Shown: positions 7,966 to 17,827, counted from the stretch's first letter. The stretch is 64,000 bases of DNA from Nocardiopsis quinghaiensis (GCF_008638365.1 NZ_ML703339.1:94149-158148); one strand, 5' to 3'. Numbers and translations: made by a program. The notes: a model not told the origin generated them from the sequence alone.

Positions 7966-7976
7966 GGAGTGAGCGA

Positions 7977-8501
7977 CTACGAGGCGGGGTGCACCACCAC
8001 GTAGCGGTTGGGCTCCTCGCCCTCCGACTCGCTGCGCAGACCGGCGGCGGCCACCGCGTCGTGCACGACCTTGCGCTCGAAGGGGGTCATCGGCTCCAGG
8101 GGGTGGATCTCGCCGGTCTCCTTGACCTTGTTGGCGGCCTCGGTCCCGATCTGGAAGAGCACCTTGCGACGTCCCTCGCGGTAGCCGCCGATGTCCAGCA
8201 TCAGACGGCTGCGCTCACCGGTCGCCCGGTGCACGGCCAGGCGGGTCAGCTCCTGGAGGGCCTCCAGGACCTCGCCCTGGTCGCCGATCAGCTCGTCGAG
8301 GGTGGCGCCGACGACGGAGACCAGCGCACGGTCGCCCTCGACGTCCATGTCGATGTCACCGTCGAAGTCCGCGATGTCGAGGAGTCCCTCGATGTAGTCC
8401 GCGGCGATGTCGCCCTCGTTCTCCAGGGCCTCGATGTCGACTCCGGCCTCAGGCGCTTCAGCCACCGCCACTCCACCGCTTTCTTCCTCGCTACTTGCCA
8501 C
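7977..8501 (-). CDS. jag: Jag/KhpB RNA-binding protein (KH and R3H domains)
   Basis: The 174-residue protein starts at the GTG at 8501 (VASSEEESG). It has an acidic N-terminal 55 residues, then a KH fold around 60-125 (with VVGATLDELIGDQGEVLEAL, the GDQG loop being the KH signature), and an R3H domain at the end (MTPFERKVVHDAVAAAGL then VVVHP). Jag proteins bind RNA and are linked to cell division and elongation in Gram-positives. It follows yidC in the same direction, the usual yidC-jag pairing, with GAGGAGA as ribosome site. Confidence 0.92.
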   Translation of the reverse strand: MASSEEESGGVAVAEAPEAGVDIEALENEGDIAADYIEGLLDIADFDGDIDMDVEGDRALVSVVGATLDELIGDQGEVLEALQELTRLAVHRATGERSRLMLDIGGYREGRRKVLFQIGTEAANKVKETGEIHPLEPMTPFERKVVHDAVAAAGLRSESEGEEPNRYVVVHPAS

Positions 8502-8610
8502 AGCGATCCCGTCTCCTCATCCTTCACGCCCTGGCCGTCGTACGCCTCAGGGGCATTGTCGCCTGCGCACTCGAACATCTCCACAGCCGGGGTCAAGCGG
8601 GGGCGGGGCC

Positions 8611-9567
8611 CTACTGGGAACCACCGCCGGTGCGCTTGGAACGCGGCTGCTTCTTCGGCTGCTTGCGTTCGATCTTAGGCTGTTCCTTCGGCTCGGGCGT
8701 GGATTCCGCCGCCTTCTTTCGGCTGAGCATGCCCTTGGCGGAACCGTTGGCGGAGCCGTTGGAGGAGGCGTTGCCCTTGGCCTTGTCGCCCTCCTGGCCG
8801 GGGGCCGGCTGCTTCCGGTAGAGGAAGTGCTGCTGTCCCATGGTCCAGACGTTGGAGGTGACCCAGTAGAGCAGCACACCGACCGGCATCATGAGGCCGA
8901 AGAGCCCGAAGAGGGGCGCCATGTACATCATGATCTTCTGGGTCTGCATCATGGGGTTGTCGGGCATCTGCGAGACGCTGCGCCTCATGCTCTGGCGCAT
9001 GGTGAGGAACGTCGTCGTACCCATGATCACGCAGGCGATGGCGATGATGACCTTGGCCATGATCGGGTCGCTGGAACCGAGCGCGGCGAGCTCCTCGGAG
9101 GAGCTGTTGAACTGGGCCGCGATGGGCGCCGAGAAGATCAGCGCCGCACGCGCGCTCTCCACCAGCTCCTCGGTGAAGTAGTACTGCGCGTTGCCCTCGG
9201 CCACGCTGCGCAGCACGCTGAAGAGGGCGAAGAAGACCGGCATCTGCAGGAGGAGCGGAAGACAACCCATGATCGGGTTGGTGCCGCTCTCCTGGTAGAG
9301 CTTCATGGACTCCCGCTGCAAGCGCTCCTTGTCGTGCTTGTAGCGCTCCCGGAGCTTCGCGATCTTGGGCTGGATGTCCTGCATCTTGCGCTGCGTGTTC
9401 ATCTGCTTGACGAACAGCGGCACCAGCAGGAGCCGCATCAGCACGGTGAGCAGGACGATCGACAGGCCCCAGGCCCAGCCGCTGTCGGTGTCAAGGCCGA
9501 TGAAGGTCAGACCCGCGTGGATCTGGACCAAGATCCAGCCGACGATGTTGTAAAGCCAGTCCAGCAC
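8611..9567 (-). CDS. yidC: membrane protein insertase YidC
   Basis: YidC/Oxa1 inserts proteins into the cytoplasmic membrane, alone or with Sec. The 318-residue protein is of the short Gram-positive type without the large periplasmic domain. It has membrane segments near 1-25, 35-60 (GLSIVLLTVLMRLLLVPLF, containing the conserved groove arginine), 105-125 (MGCLPLLLQMPVFFALF), 175-195 and 220-245. A long cytoplasmic tail rich in Lys, Ser and Asn follows from about residue 255, typical for ribosome contact. It sits between yidD and jag. Confidence 0.95.
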   Translation of the reverse strand: MLDWLYNIVGWILVQIHAGLTFIGLDTDSGWAWGLSIVLLTVLMRLLLVPLFVKQMNTQRKMQDIQPKIAKLRERYKHDKERLQRESMKLYQESGTNPIMGCLPLLLQMPVFFALFSVLRSVAEGNAQYYFTEELVESARAALIFSAPIAAQFNSSSEELAALGSSDPIMAKVIIAIACVIMGTTTFLTMRQSMRRSVSQMPDNPMMQTQKIMMYMAPLFGLFGLMMPVGVLLYWVTSNVWTMGQQHFLYRKQPAPGQEGDKAKGNASSNGSANGSAKGMLSRKKAAESTPEPKEQPKIERKQPKKQPRSKRTGGGSQ

Positions 9568-9595
9568 CGGCCAACTCCTATTTGCTTCGGTTCAG

Positions 9596-9910
9596 CTACT
9601 GGTCCCCGGGAGTGGTTCCGGTGTGCCCGGCTCCGCCCGCAGACTCCTCGGACTCCTCGTTCCGGCGCCCCTTGCGCGGCGGAACCGGATCAAGCCCTCC
9701 TGGGTTGAAGGGATGGCAACGGGCGATGCGCCGGATACCCAGCCACAGCCCGTACAGGGCCCCGTGCACGCGTAGCGCCTCCACGGCGTACGCGCTGCAC
9801 GAGGGATAGAAACGGCAGACGGGGGGGAAGAGAGGGCTGACGAAGCGCTGGTAGCCGCGAATCGGCAGGATCAACACGCGCGCGAACGCGGTCGGTCTGT
9901 GCTCGGTCAT
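9596..9910 (-). CDS. yidD: membrane protein insertion efficiency factor YidD
   Basis: The start ATG at 9910 overlaps the rnpA stop (ATGA) and gives 104 residues; an earlier in-frame GTG is at 9919. The core is the YidD signature: [20 protein letters not shown], then [18 protein letters not shown] and [14 protein letters not shown], with its conserved cysteines. YidD is a small amphipathic membrane-associated helper of YidC. It lies between rnpA and yidC, as in most bacteria. Confidence 0.94.
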   Translation of the reverse strand: MTEHRPTAFARVLILPIRGYQRFVSPLFPPVCRFYPSCSAYAVEALRVHGALYGLWLGIRRIARCHPFNPGGLDPVPPRKGRRNEESEESAGGAGHTGTTPGDQ

Positions 9911-10380
9911 CGGCCCCACCGTTCTCCGCCCTCGTCCGGGCGGCGGTTCCCTGCTGCTTCGCTCCTCGCCGGTTCCGCCGCCGGAGGCCGCGATCGGCCA
10001 CGGCCGGGCCGACGGCGCGGCGATGTTCCACGGGGTCGCATCGCTGCGGCGATCGCGCTGTCGAGTTGAGCGGCCAGCTCCTCGTACCGCGCGTTGGCGG
10101 CGGAGGGTCTGGCACGCACTACCAGCAGGCTACCGTTTGGCAGAACGGCCAACCGGGGCCGCATCAGGTGACGCAGCCTGCGCTGCACGCGCTTGCGCAC
10201 CACCGCTCCCCCGACCGCCTTGCTCACCACGAACCCGACCCGGGGCGGGTCGGCGTCCACGGCGGTGGGGGGCGGTGCGAGGTAGACGACGCCCAGGGCG
10301 TCCCGGGACGAGCGCCGCCCCGAGCGCATGACGGAGCCGAACTCGGCGCTGTGGCGCATCCGGTTTCTCGGCGACAGCAT
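9907..10380 (-). CDS. rnpA: ribonuclease P protein component
   Basis: RnpA binds the RNase P RNA and helps pre-tRNA 5' processing. The 157-residue protein starts [15 protein letters not shown] and has the family helix with the RNR-type motif ([15 protein letters not shown]) after [12 protein letters not shown]. The C-terminal 40 residues are a basic Arg/Pro-rich extension, longer than the usual 115-125 residue family length. It lies about 95 bases after rpmH and overlaps yidD. Confidence 0.93.
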   Translation of the reverse strand: MLSPRNRMRHSAEFGSVMRSGRRSSRDALGVVYLAPPPTAVDADPPRVGFVVSKAVGGAVVRKRVQRRLRHLMRPRLAVLPNGSLLVVRARPSAANARYEELAAQLDSAIAAAMRPRGTSPRRRPGRGRSRPPAAEPARSEAAGNRRPDEGGERWGR

Positions 10381-10414
10381 CGGCTCTTCCTCCGGGCGTC
10401 GGTAGTTCTTCCCA

Positions 10415-10447
10415 CGAAAAAGGGACCGGCCGGCGAGAGGCCGGACC
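10415..10447 (-). terminator. hairpin between rpmH and rnpA (possible attenuator)
   Basis: GGACCGG and CCGGTCC arms enclose an inner CCGG/CCGG stem, and A residues at 10417-10421 give a T run on the minus strand. It lies 30-60 bases after rpmH and before rnpA, so it may reduce read-through and set the rpmH to rnpA ratio. Confidence 0.5.
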
Positions 10448-10475
10448 GGTCCGAAGAACTTGGGCTGAGCGTGAC

Positions 10476-10619
10476 CTAGTGGTTCACGGTCAGCACCGCG
10501 CGCCCCTTGCGGCGCCGCGAGGCGATGATGGCGCGACCGGCGCGCGTACGCATGCGCAGCCGGAAGCCGTGGACCTTCGCGCGACGCCGGTTGTTCGGCT
10601 GGTACGTACGCTTGCTCAC
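10476..10619 (-). CDS. rpmH: 50S ribosomal protein L34
   Basis: The minus strand reads GTG at 10619 to TAG at 10476, 47 residues: [19 protein letters not shown], then [20 protein letters not shown] and RAVLTVNH. The highly basic sequence and the [17 protein letters not shown] signature define L34 of the large ribosomal subunit. A GGAG ribosome site lies eight bases upstream. It is divergent from dnaA, the near-universal arrangement at bacterial origins. Confidence 0.97.
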   Translation of the reverse strand: MSKRTYQPNNRRRAKVHGFRLRMRTRAGRAIIASRRRKGRAVLTVNH

Positions 10620-10752
10620 TACTGGCTCCAGGGGCGTGTCAGGAAAGTACTACGACGGACCCCCAGGGTATGCGGGGCCTCAAGGTGCATGAGCCGTGGC
10701 CGCGTCACCGTGACGTACGGACGCAGGCAGATCATTCGGCATAAGCATAAAG

Positions 10753-10781
10753 AAGATACGGCCTGGCCTGGGCAGGGTCAA
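10753..10781 (-). promoter_or_regulatory. housekeeping promoter of rpmH
   Basis: On the minus strand TTGACC (10781-10776) is followed after 17 bases by TATCTT (10758-10753). This is a good vegetative promoter for the rpmH-rnpA-yidD block, giving a leader of about 125 bases. Confidence 0.6.
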
Positions 10782-10859
10782 ATCGGGCCTGTGCAGGGCG
10801 GTGTCCGGACCCGCTCGGAGCCGCTAGGAGCCGCTAGGAGCCCGAGCGGGGCGAGGCCG

Positions 10860-11379
10860 ACAGGAGCGCCCACCGTCCTGTGGACAACGTGCTGTCCACA
10901 AGTGTGTGAGGTTTCCCCGTCCTCGGGTATCTGTGGATAACCTCAGCCTGTGGATAACTTGCCCCTCACGCTCCCGGGCACACCCACGATCCCGGAAGCA
11001 GACTTCGTACACACCTTCTGAGCTGCACATTGTGGATAACTCTGCGCCGCGTCCGAAGATCTGCCATCCTGTGGACAAGCCTGTGGAAAACCTGTGGACA
11101 ACCTCCAGAAGCTGTGGATACCCGAAGGTAGTCAAAGACTTGCCGTCTTCCATCGCAGTGAAGTTATCCACAGGCCCGCATCACCTGACAACGTACGCTC
11201 CGACCCGATTCCCCGCCCCGGCACCACCGTGGGAGGAGGACAATGGGAAGTCGCCCTCCTGCGGCCCCGCGAACGCGCGAACGACCACGCGCCCCGGGCT
11301 CCGCCGCGGCCCCGCACCGCCCGCCCGCTCCGTACTCCACAGATCCGCACCGAAGGGACAGCACCCATGGCAGGTCACC
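10860..11379 (+). promoter_or_regulatory. dnaA leader with a DnaA-box cluster
   Basis: No gene lies between the rpmH promoter and dnaA. At least eight nine-base DnaA boxes or close variants occur: 10879, 10932, 10949, 11031, 11070, 11082 (variant), 11093 and 11164, mostly TGTGGATAA or TGTGGACAA. Such clusters upstream of dnaA mediate autorepression. A precise dnaA promoter was not identified. Confidence 0.75.
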
Positions 11380-13311
11380 TTGGCTGACGCACAGGTCAAC
11401 CTCGCAATGGTCTGGTCCAGCGTGCTGGACGGGATCGACAACGACTCCCTCCCCGCGCACCAGCGCGCGTGGCTGCCGCAGACCCGTCCGCTGGGCCTGA
11501 TCGAGGACACCGCGCTGATCGCGGCGCCCAACGAGTTCACCAAGAAGGTGCTGGAGACACGCCTGTACCCGGCGATCAGCAAGGCGCTGTCCGCGCACCT
11601 GGGCCGGGACATCCGGGTCGCGGTGACGGTCGACCCCACCGCCGTGCCGACCCCGCCGCCCACTCCCGCGCCCCCTTCCGTCTACGGGCACCAGGCCCCG
11701 CGCGGAGTCGGAGAACACGCGTCGTCCACCTTCTCCCCCGCCATGCCGGGCACCGCCCCCTCGTCGACGGGGTCCTCCGGGGCGCCGCAGGACGTGTCGG
11801 GGTCCCGGGGCCAGCACGCGCGTCCGGCCGACCGGCAGGCCGCCCCGGAGACCAGCGCCCCGGAGGCTTCGGAGGGCCACGACCTGCTCGGCCCCCACCC
11901 CCCGGAGGCCCCCTCCGGCACCGAGGAGGAACCGCACACGGTCCGCGACGCACCCGCCCCGTGGGTCCAGCAGACCTTCGCCTCTCCCCAGGAGACCCCC
12001 ACCTCGCCGCCGCTGTGGGAGCAGCCCGGGGAACCGATCTCGTGGCAGCAGCGGGCCCGGAGCGCACCGGAGTGGGACCGGCCCAACCGCTGGGAGACCC
12101 CCCGGGAGCCGGCGTCCGCACCGGCCACCGGGTCGGCCGATCCGGCTGGGGAGGCCGGGGACGGGAAGCCGCCCGCGGAGGCGTCCGAGCCCGGTGAGCC
12201 GCGCAGGAGGAGCGAGGCCGCGTCGGACTCCCCCTCCGTACCCCCCGGGCGCTCGCGGGAGGCCCCGCCCGGTGAGCACGCGCGCCTGAACCCGAAGTAC
12301 ACCTTCGACACCTTCGTCATAGGCTCCAGCAACCGGTTCGCGCACGCGGCGTCGGTGGCGGCGGCCGAGGCCCCGGCCAAGGCCTACAACCCGCTGTTCA
12401 TCCACGGCGGTTCCGGGCTGGGGAAAACCCATCTGCTGCACGCCATCGGGCACTACACGCACCGCCTCTACGAGGGGTCACGGGTGCGGTACGTCAGTTC
12501 CGAGGAGTTCACCAACGAGTTCATCAACTCGATCCGGGACGGCAAGGCGGACGGATTCCGCCGCCGGTACCGGGACATCGACGTGCTCCTGGTGGACGAC
12601 ATCCAGTTCCTGGAGAACAAGGAGCAGACGCAGGAGGAGTTCTTCCACACCTTCAACACGCTGCACAACTCCGACAAACAGATCGTCATCTCCAGCGACC
12701 GGCCCCCCAAACAGCTGACCACGCTGGAGGACAGGATGCGCAGCCGGTTCGAGTGGGGCCTGCTCACCGACGTGCAGCCGCCCGAACTGGAGACCCGGAT
12801 CGCCATCCTGCGCAAGAAGGCGGCTCAGGAGGGCCTGGCGGCCCCGCCGGAGGTCCTGGAGTTCATAGCGAGCAAGATCTCCACCAACATCCGGGAGTTG
12901 GAGGGCGCGCTGATCCGCGTGACCGCGTTCGCCAGCCTGAACCGGCAGTCGGTGGACCTGGACCTGACCAGCCAGGTGCTGCGGGACCTGGTGCCCAACG
13001 CCGAGGTGCCCGAGATCACGGCCGGGTCGATCATGTCCCAGACCGCCGCCTACTTCGGCCTGACGGTCGAGGACCTGTGCGGGACCTCGCGGTCCCGGGT
13101 GCTGGTGACCGCCCGGCAGATCGCCATGTACCTGTGCCGTGAGCTGACCGAGCTGTCCCTGCCCAAGATCGGGCAGCAGTTCGGCCGCGACCACACCACG
13201 GTGATGCACGCCGACCGCAAGGTCCGTGCGCTGATGGCCGAGCGCCGCTCCATCTACAACCAGGTCCACGAGCTCACCAGCCGGATCAAGGACCAGCCCT
13301 CGCTGACCTGA
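11380..13311 (+). CDS. dnaA: chromosomal replication initiator DnaA
   Basis: DnaA binds DnaA boxes, melts oriC and loads the helicase. The frame is open far upstream, but conservation begins at the TTG at 11380 ([18 protein letters not shown]), so 643 residues are taken; the ribosome site is weak. Domain I is about residues 1-90. A long Pro/Ala/Glu linker (about 90-300), typical of actinomycetes, follows. The AAA+ domain has Walker [12 protein letters not shown] near 344-354 and Walker [11 protein letters not shown]. Domain IV ends with the DnaA signature [15 protein letters not shown] near 603-617. A terminator follows at 13337. Confidence 0.96.
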   Translation: MADAQVNLAMVWSSVLDGIDNDSLPAHQRAWLPQTRPLGLIEDTALIAAPNEFTKKVLETRLYPAISKALSAHLGRDIRVAVTVDPTAVPTPPPTPAPPSVYGHQAPRGVGEHASSTFSPAMPGTAPSSTGSSGAPQDVSGSRGQHARPADRQAAPETSAPEASEGHDLLGPHPPEAPSGTEEEPHTVRDAPAPWVQQTFASPQETPTSPPLWEQPGEPISWQQRARSAPEWDRPNRWETPREPASAPATGSADPAGEAGDGKPPAEASEPGEPRRRSEAASDSPSVPPGRSREAPPGEHARLNPKYTFDTFVIGSSNRFAHAASVAAAEAPAKAYNPLFIHGGSGLGKTHLLHAIGHYTHRLYEGSRVRYVSSEEFTNEFINSIRDGKADGFRRRYRDIDVLLVDDIQFLENKEQTQEEFFHTFNTLHNSDKQIVISSDRPPKQLTTLEDRMRSRFEWGLLTDVQPPELETRIAILRKKAAQEGLAAPPEVLEFIASKISTNIRELEGALIRVTAFASLNRQSVDLDLTSQVLRDLVPNAEVPEITAGSIMSQTAAYFGLTVEDLCGTSRSRVLVTARQIAMYLCRELTELSLPKIGQQFGRDHTTVMHADRKVRALMAERRSIYNQVHELTSRIKDQPSLT

Positions 13312-13336
13312 CCGGTCCCCATGCCGTGCACGGGCC

Positions 13337-13368
13337 GGGGGCGGCCTCCCACCACGGGAGGCCGCCCC
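13337..13368 (+). terminator. terminator after dnaA
   Basis: A thirteen-base GC stem (GGGGCGGCCTCCC against GGGAGGCCGCCCC) with a five-base loop begins 26 bases after the dnaA stop and is followed by TT. Confidence 0.75.
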
Positions 13369-13408
13369 TTCCGCTGTCGGACCGCGTGTCCCGGGAGCAC
13401 AGGTCCTC

Positions 13409-13466
13409 GTGTCGACGTGTCGCCCTGTGGGCGTGTCGACAGACGGATACGTCCACAGGGCGACAC
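13409..13466. repeat. GTCGAC-type repeat forming a 14-base stem at the edge of oriC
   Basis: CGTGTCGACGTGTCGCCCTG begins a unit like those at 1791 and 2241. Its part GTGTCGCCCTGTGG (13417-13430) pairs perfectly with CCACAGGGCGACAC (13453-13466) around a 22-base loop that contains another GTGTCGAC. Confidence 0.6.
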
Positions 13467-13765
13467 GCGCGTTGTCCACAGGCTCTCCGCGGTCTCGACC
13501 CGAGTTATCCACAGGCTTGTGTGCGTGAACGCCCGCACCTGGAGGGGTTCGCCGCCCTTGTGGTCGTCCGGGGCCGTTCATGCTCGGCACGTACCGAATC
13601 CCCTGGTTTCCAGGGGGTCCGGGGTCCTTGTCGCCCTCCCCGCACCCGCCGCCCCGACCAGCGGGTACGACCGCGTCAACGATCAGGGCACACGCCACGG
13701 GAGGCACCTGTGGACAAACCTGTGCACAGCCTCTTTGCCCGGGTTCGGGCGATCTGTGGAAGGGT

Positions 13766-13790
13766 CCCGAAAAAAAATTTGGCGATTTCT
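13766..13790. other. AT-rich tract within oriC
   Basis: The stretch CGAAAAAAAATTTGGCGATT is the only long A/T run in this GC-rich region. It lies just before the box at 13799 and could be a duplex-unwinding element. Confidence 0.5.
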
Positions 13791-14091
13791 CGTCGAAGTT
13801 ATCCACAGGAGAGGGGTCAAATCTGTGGACAACCTTGTGGACAACCTGTGGATAAGTGCTCCAAGGCTGTGGGTAACCCACCCCGAGCCTGTGGACAGAA
13901 CATCATGTCATCCCATGACCAAACCACAGTCTGCTGTGGACAACTTGGGGAAAACCTGTGGACGAGCCTGTGGACGGGGTGTGGAAAACCTGAGGACGAC
14001 TTCGTTCGTCCACAAGCGGGCGAAGTTACCCACAGGGTTACCCACAGGCCCTGTGGACAGAAATTCGCGGTCTGACCTGCAAGAACGGTAG

Positions 14092-14125
14092 TTATCCACA
14101 TTATCCACAGGCCCTACTACTACTG
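14092..14125 (+). promoter_or_regulatory. candidate basal unwinding system: twin DnaA boxes, GC spacer, DnaA-trios
   Basis: Two perfect TTATCCACA boxes abut at 14092-14100 and 14101-14109. GGCC follows at 14110-14113 and then CTACTACTACTG at 14114-14125. On the complementary strand the last part reads 3'-GAT-GAT-GAT-GAC-5', the DnaA-trio pattern of the Bacillus subtilis unwinding system, in the same order (boxes, GC spacer, trios). Confidence 0.65.
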
Positions 14126-14461
14126 CGCACCTTCATTAACCAAGAGGGGGCTTCACCACCGCTTCGCGGAAAACCTGTGGATAAAGCTCCGAGTCCGGTG
14201 CGACGGCGGCTCGGTGCTGAGCTGGCAGCGGCAGCGGATGAATCCGGGTAACGTGTGGTCTCGCCCCTGCCCTTCGCCGTCCGGATCCGGACGGCGACCC
14301 CTGCGGGATCCCGAGGTAGCTCCCGTGGCACCGTCGGTGCCCGCACGCCAACGCGTCGTCCACAACCCTGTTGACGGAGTCCTCGGCAGGTCCACAGATC
14401 CACGAGCTGCAACGTTGAGGCTTCGACCGGCACCCCGGTCGTGCGGAAAGTGAGTCGGAAA

Positions 14462-15601
14462 GTGAAGTTCCGGGTCGAACGCGACATACTGGCCGATGCT
14501 GTCGCCTGGACCGCGCGCACACTCCCGACGCGCCCCTCGGTCCCGGTGCTCGTCGGCATCCTGCTGGAGGCCGGGGAGTTCGACGGCCGCCAGCAGCTGC
14601 GCCTGTCCGGCTTCGACTACGAGGTCTCCACCCAGGCCGCGGTGGACGTCGAGGTCGAGGAGCCGGGCAAGGTCCTGGTCACCGGCAAGCTCCTGTCCGA
14701 GATCACCCGCAATCTCCCCGCACAGCCTGTGGAGATCGCCACCGAGGGCCCCAAGGTCGTCGTCACCGGCGGCAGCGCCAAGTTCACCCTGACCACCATG
14801 CCGGTGGAGGACTACCCCACGCTCCCGGAGATGCCCGGTGTGAGCGGGACCGTCGGCAGCGACGCCTTCGCCGCCGCGGTCGGCCAGGTGGCCGTGGCCG
14901 CCGGGCGCGACGACACCCTGCCGATGCTCACCGGCGTGCGCGTCGAGATCGAGGGCGAGACCGTCACGCTCGCCTCCACCGACCGCTACCGCCTGGCCGT
15001 GCGGGAGCTCACCTGGAAGCCGGAGAACCCCGACCTGTCCGCGGTCGCGCTGATCCCGGCCAAGACCCTCCACGACACCGCCAAGTCGCTCACCTCGGGC
15101 GCCGAGGTCTCGATCGCCCTCTCCACCGGCGACACCGGCGAGGGCATGATCGGCTTCGAGGGCGGCGGCCGCCGCACCACCACCCGCCTGCTGGACGGCG
15201 AGTTCCCCAAGTACCGGACACTGCTGCCGGACACCTTCAACTCCGTCGCCGAGGTCAGCCGCAGCGAGTTCGTCGAGGCCGTCAAGCGCGTCTCGCTGGT
15301 CGCCGAGCGCAACACCCCGCTGCGGCTGTCCTTCGGCCAGGGCCAGCTGGTCCTGGAGGCCGGCACCGGCGAGGAGGCCCAGGCGGTCGAGGTCCTGGAG
15401 GCCGACCTGGACGGCGACGACATCCAGATCGCCTTCAACTCCGGTTTCCTGCTGGACGGGCTCGGAGCCATCGGCACCGACGTGGCCCGCATGAACTTCA
15501 CCAGCTCGACCAGGCCGTCGATCCTCACCGGCAAGCCCGCGGAGGAGGGTTCCTCCCCGGAGTACCGCTACCTGATCATGCCGGTGCGTCAGCCGGGCTG
15601 A
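14462..15601 (+). CDS. dnaN: DNA polymerase III sliding clamp, beta subunit
   Basis: The beta clamp encircles DNA and tethers the replicase. The GTG at 14462 gives VKFRVERDILADAVAWTAR, matching the family start; GTG codons at 14441 and 14450 are in frame as alternatives. The 379-residue protein has the three repeated clamp domains of about 120 residues and ends in YLIMPVRQPG, the C-terminal hydrophobic-cleft motif (usually MPMR). It is the first gene after oriC. Confidence 0.95.
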   Translation: MKFRVERDILADAVAWTARTLPTRPSVPVLVGILLEAGEFDGRQQLRLSGFDYEVSTQAAVDVEVEEPGKVLVTGKLLSEITRNLPAQPVEIATEGPKVVVTGGSAKFTLTTMPVEDYPTLPEMPGVSGTVGSDAFAAAVGQVAVAAGRDDTLPMLTGVRVEIEGETVTLASTDRYRLAVRELTWKPENPDLSAVALIPAKTLHDTAKSLTSGAEVSIALSTGDTGEGMIGFEGGGRRTTTRLLDGEFPKYRTLLPDTFNSVAEVSRSEFVEAVKRVSLVAERNTPLRLSFGQGQLVLEAGTGEEAQAVEVLEADLDGDDIQIAFNSGFLLDGLGAIGTDVARMNFTSSTRPSILTGKPAEEGSSPEYRYLIMPVRQPG

Positions 15602-15695
15602 TCGGCGACCGGTTCGATTGACTGGCACCGCCGGTTCCGGTCCGCGGCCCGGGCCGACCGGCGTCCATCCACAGGCGGCGAAGGGGAGAACCACC

Positions 15696-16589
15696 ATGCA
15701 GCTCGGAATGATCGGACTCGGCAAGATGGGCGGCAACATGGCCGCCCGGCTGCGGGACAAGGGCCACGAGGTCGTCGGCTACGACGCCTTCTCCGAGAAG
15801 CGCGACGTCGACACCCTGGCCGCGCTGGTCGACCGTCTGGCCGCACCGCGGGTGATCTGGGTCATGGTCCCCGCGGGTGGTCCCACGGCCTCGACCATCG
15901 CGGAGCTGGGCGGCCTGCTGGCGGAGGGCGACCTCGTCATCGAGGGCGGCAACTCCCACTACGCGGACGACCGCGTCCGCGCCGAGGAGCTGTCGGACAA
16001 GGGGATCGGTTACCTCGACGCCGGTGTCAGCGGCGGAGTCTGGGGCCGCTCGAACGGCTACGGCATCATGGTCGGAGGTCCGGCCGAGGACGTCGAGCGA
16101 GCCCGCCCCGTCTTCGACTCACTCACCCCTGACGAGGGCGGCGGTTTCGTCCACGCCGGCCGCGTCGGCGCCGGGCACTTCGTCAAGATGGTCCACAACG
16201 GCATCGAGTACGGCATGATGCAGGCCTTCGGCGAGGGCTACGAGCTCATGGCCGCCTCCGGCCTGGTGGACGACGTCCCCGGTACGTTCGAGAGCTGGCG
16301 CGAGGGCACCGTGGTGCGCTCCTGGCTGCTCGACCTGCTCTCGCGGGCCCTGGAGGAGGACCCGGAGCTGTCCCGGCTGCGAGGCTACGCCGAGGACTCC
16401 GGTGAGGGCCGCTGGACCGTCCAGGCCGCCGTGGACCACGCGGTCCCGGCGCCGGCGATCACCGCCTCGCTCTACGCACGGTTCGCCTCCCGTCAGGACG
16501 ACAGCCCGGCCATGAAGGTCGTGGCGGCCCTGCGCAACCAGTTCGGCGGACATGCCGTGACCGAGGCGGAAACCTCCGACGACGCCTGA
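15696..16589 (+). CDS. gnd: 6-phosphogluconate dehydrogenase, decarboxylating, short form
   Basis: This enzyme oxidises 6-phosphogluconate to ribulose 5-phosphate and CO2 in the pentose phosphate pathway. The ATG at 15696 follows AAGGGGAG. The 297-residue protein is the short GndA-type class. It has the NAD(P) motif [10 protein letters not shown] at residues 7-16, the substrate loop [10 protein letters not shown] and [10 protein letters not shown], and the catalytic lysine region [17 protein letters not shown]. Its place between dnaN and recF is typical of Streptomyces and relatives, with no clear functional link to replication. Confidence 0.93.
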   Translation: MQLGMIGLGKMGGNMAARLRDKGHEVVGYDAFSEKRDVDTLAALVDRLAAPRVIWVMVPAGGPTASTIAELGGLLAEGDLVIEGGNSHYADDRVRAEELSDKGIGYLDAGVSGGVWGRSNGYGIMVGGPAEDVERARPVFDSLTPDEGGGFVHAGRVGAGHFVKMVHNGIEYGMMQAFGEGYELMAASGLVDDVPGTFESWREGTVVRSWLLDLLSRALEEDPELSRLRGYAEDSGEGRWTVQAAVDHAVPAPAITASLYARFASRQDDSPAMKVVAALRNQFGGHAVTEAETSDDA

Positions 16590-16693
16590 GGCGCGTCCGC
16601 GTCCCCTCCCCTCCTCGGGGACGAGCCCGGGGGCCGTCCCCGGGACCCCCTTCCCCCGCCCGTTTCCGCGCCACCGTCCAGGAGGAAGGCCGG

Positions 16694-17827
16694 ATGTACG
16701 TATCCCACCTGCAACTGGCCGACTTCCGGTCCTACAGCGAGGCCCTGCTGGAGCTGGGACCGGGAGTGAGCGTGTTCGTCGGCGCCAACGGCGAGGGCAA
16801 GACCAACCTGGTCGAGGCGGTCGGCTACGTGGCCACCCTCGGCAGTCACCGGGTCTCCTCCGACACCCCGTTGGTCCGCCAGGGCACGCCACGCGCGATC
16901 GTCCGGGCCAAGGTGGTGCGCGACGAGCGGTCCATGGTGGTGGACCTGGAGCTCAACCCCGGCCGCGCCAACCGCGCCCGGATCAACCAGGCGCCCGCGG
17001 GGCGGCCGCGCGAGGTCCTCGGGATCCTGCGCACCGTGCTGTTCGCACCCGAGGACCTCGCCCTGGTCAAGGGCGACCCCGGTGAGCGGCGCCGCTTCCT
17101 GGACGACCTGTTGGTGGCGCGAGCCCCCCGGATGGCGGGTGTGCGGTCGGACTACGACCGGGTGCTCAAGCAACGCAACGCCCTGCTCAAGTCGGCCTCC
17201 GCCCAGATGTTCAAACAGCGTTCGGCGCCCGACCTGAGCACGCTGGAGGTGTGGGGCGACCATCTGGCCGAGACGGGCGCCGAGCTGCTGGCCGCGCGAC
17301 TGGATCTGGTGGAGGAGCTGCGACCGAGGGTCGCCGAGGCCTACGCGGGGCTGACCGACTCCGGCGGCCCGGCCGTTCCCCACTACCGGAGCGGGGCGGT
17401 CCCGGAGGGGGTGCGGCTGCCGGCCGGCCGTCCACAGCTTGTGGAAACCCTGCGCGCCGCCATGTCCGAGGCGCGGGACCGCGAGCTCCAGCGCGGGATC
17501 AGCCTGGTGGGGCCGCACCGCGACGATCTGCACCTGCAGTTGGGCGACCTGCCGGCCAGGGGCTACGCGAGCCAGGGAGAGTCCTGGTCGTACGCGCTCT
17601 CGCTCAAGCTGGCCGCCTTCGACCTGCTGCGGTCCGACGGCGACGACCCGGTACTGATCCTGGACGACGTGTTCGCCGAACTCGACAGCGAGCGCCGCCG
17701 CAGACTGGCCGAGCGGATACGCGGCGCCGAGCAGGTCCTGGTGACCGCCGCCGTTCCCGAGGACGTCCCCAAGGAGCTGGACGGTGCGCGCTTCGTTGTG
17801 CACGAGGGAGGCATCGAGGGTGAGTGA
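16694..17827 (+). CDS. recF: DNA replication and repair protein RecF
   Basis: RecF is an SMC-like ATPase that helps load RecA at gapped DNA. The 377-residue protein has Walker [11 protein letters not shown] at residues 30-39, the ABC signature region [20 protein letters not shown] ([15 protein letters not shown]) and Walker [14 protein letters not shown]. Length and the dnaN-gnd-recF order are normal. Its stop overlaps the next gene by eight bases. Confidence 0.95.
   Translation: MYVSHLQLADFRSYSEALLELGPGVSVFVGANGEGKTNLVEAVGYVATLGSHRVSSDTPLVRQGTPRAIVRAKVVRDERSMVVDLELNPGRANRARINQAPAGRPREVLGILRTVLFAPEDLALVKGDPGERRRFLDDLLVARAPRMAGVRSDYDRVLKQRNALLKSASAQMFKQRSAPDLSTLEVWGDHLAETGAELLAARLDLVEELRPRVAEAYAGLTDSGGPAVPHYRSGAVPEGVRLPAGRPQLVETLRAAMSEARDRELQRGISLVGPHRDDLHLQLGDLPARGYASQGESWSYALSLKLAAFDLLRSDGDDPVLILDDVFAELDSERRRRLAERIRGAEQVLVTAAVPEDVPKELDGARFVVHEGGIEGE

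Larger units (their letters stand above)
7468..7976. other. intergenic region between jag and rsmG carrying three parS sites
   Basis: About 500 bases without a gene I can support. It holds parS sites 5, 6 and 7 and a copy of the GTCGAC-type repeat at 7816-7849. Open frames through it owe their length to the parS palindromes (VSRET, FHVKH) and look spurious. Confidence 0.7.
13440..14190. other. oriC: chromosomal replication origin oriC
   Basis: The 1.15 kb between dnaA and dnaN has no gene. It carries more than a dozen DnaA boxes in both orientations. Forward boxes start at 13472 (TTGTCCACA), 13505, 13799, 14092 and 14101 (TTATCCACA), with variants TTACCCACA at 14026 and 14038. Reverse boxes start at 13709, 13824, 13836, 13847, 13935 and 14176; those at 13824, 13836 and 13847 are spaced 11-12 bases. 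An AT tract (eight A then TTT) is at 13770-13780. The layout matches the large actinomycete oriC type. Box positions are read directly; function is from the dnaA-dnaN context. Confidence 0.95.

Noticed and set aside
7607..7972. Plus-strand frame with VSRET and FHVKH motifs
   Set aside because: The motifs are translations of parS sites, not protein homology.
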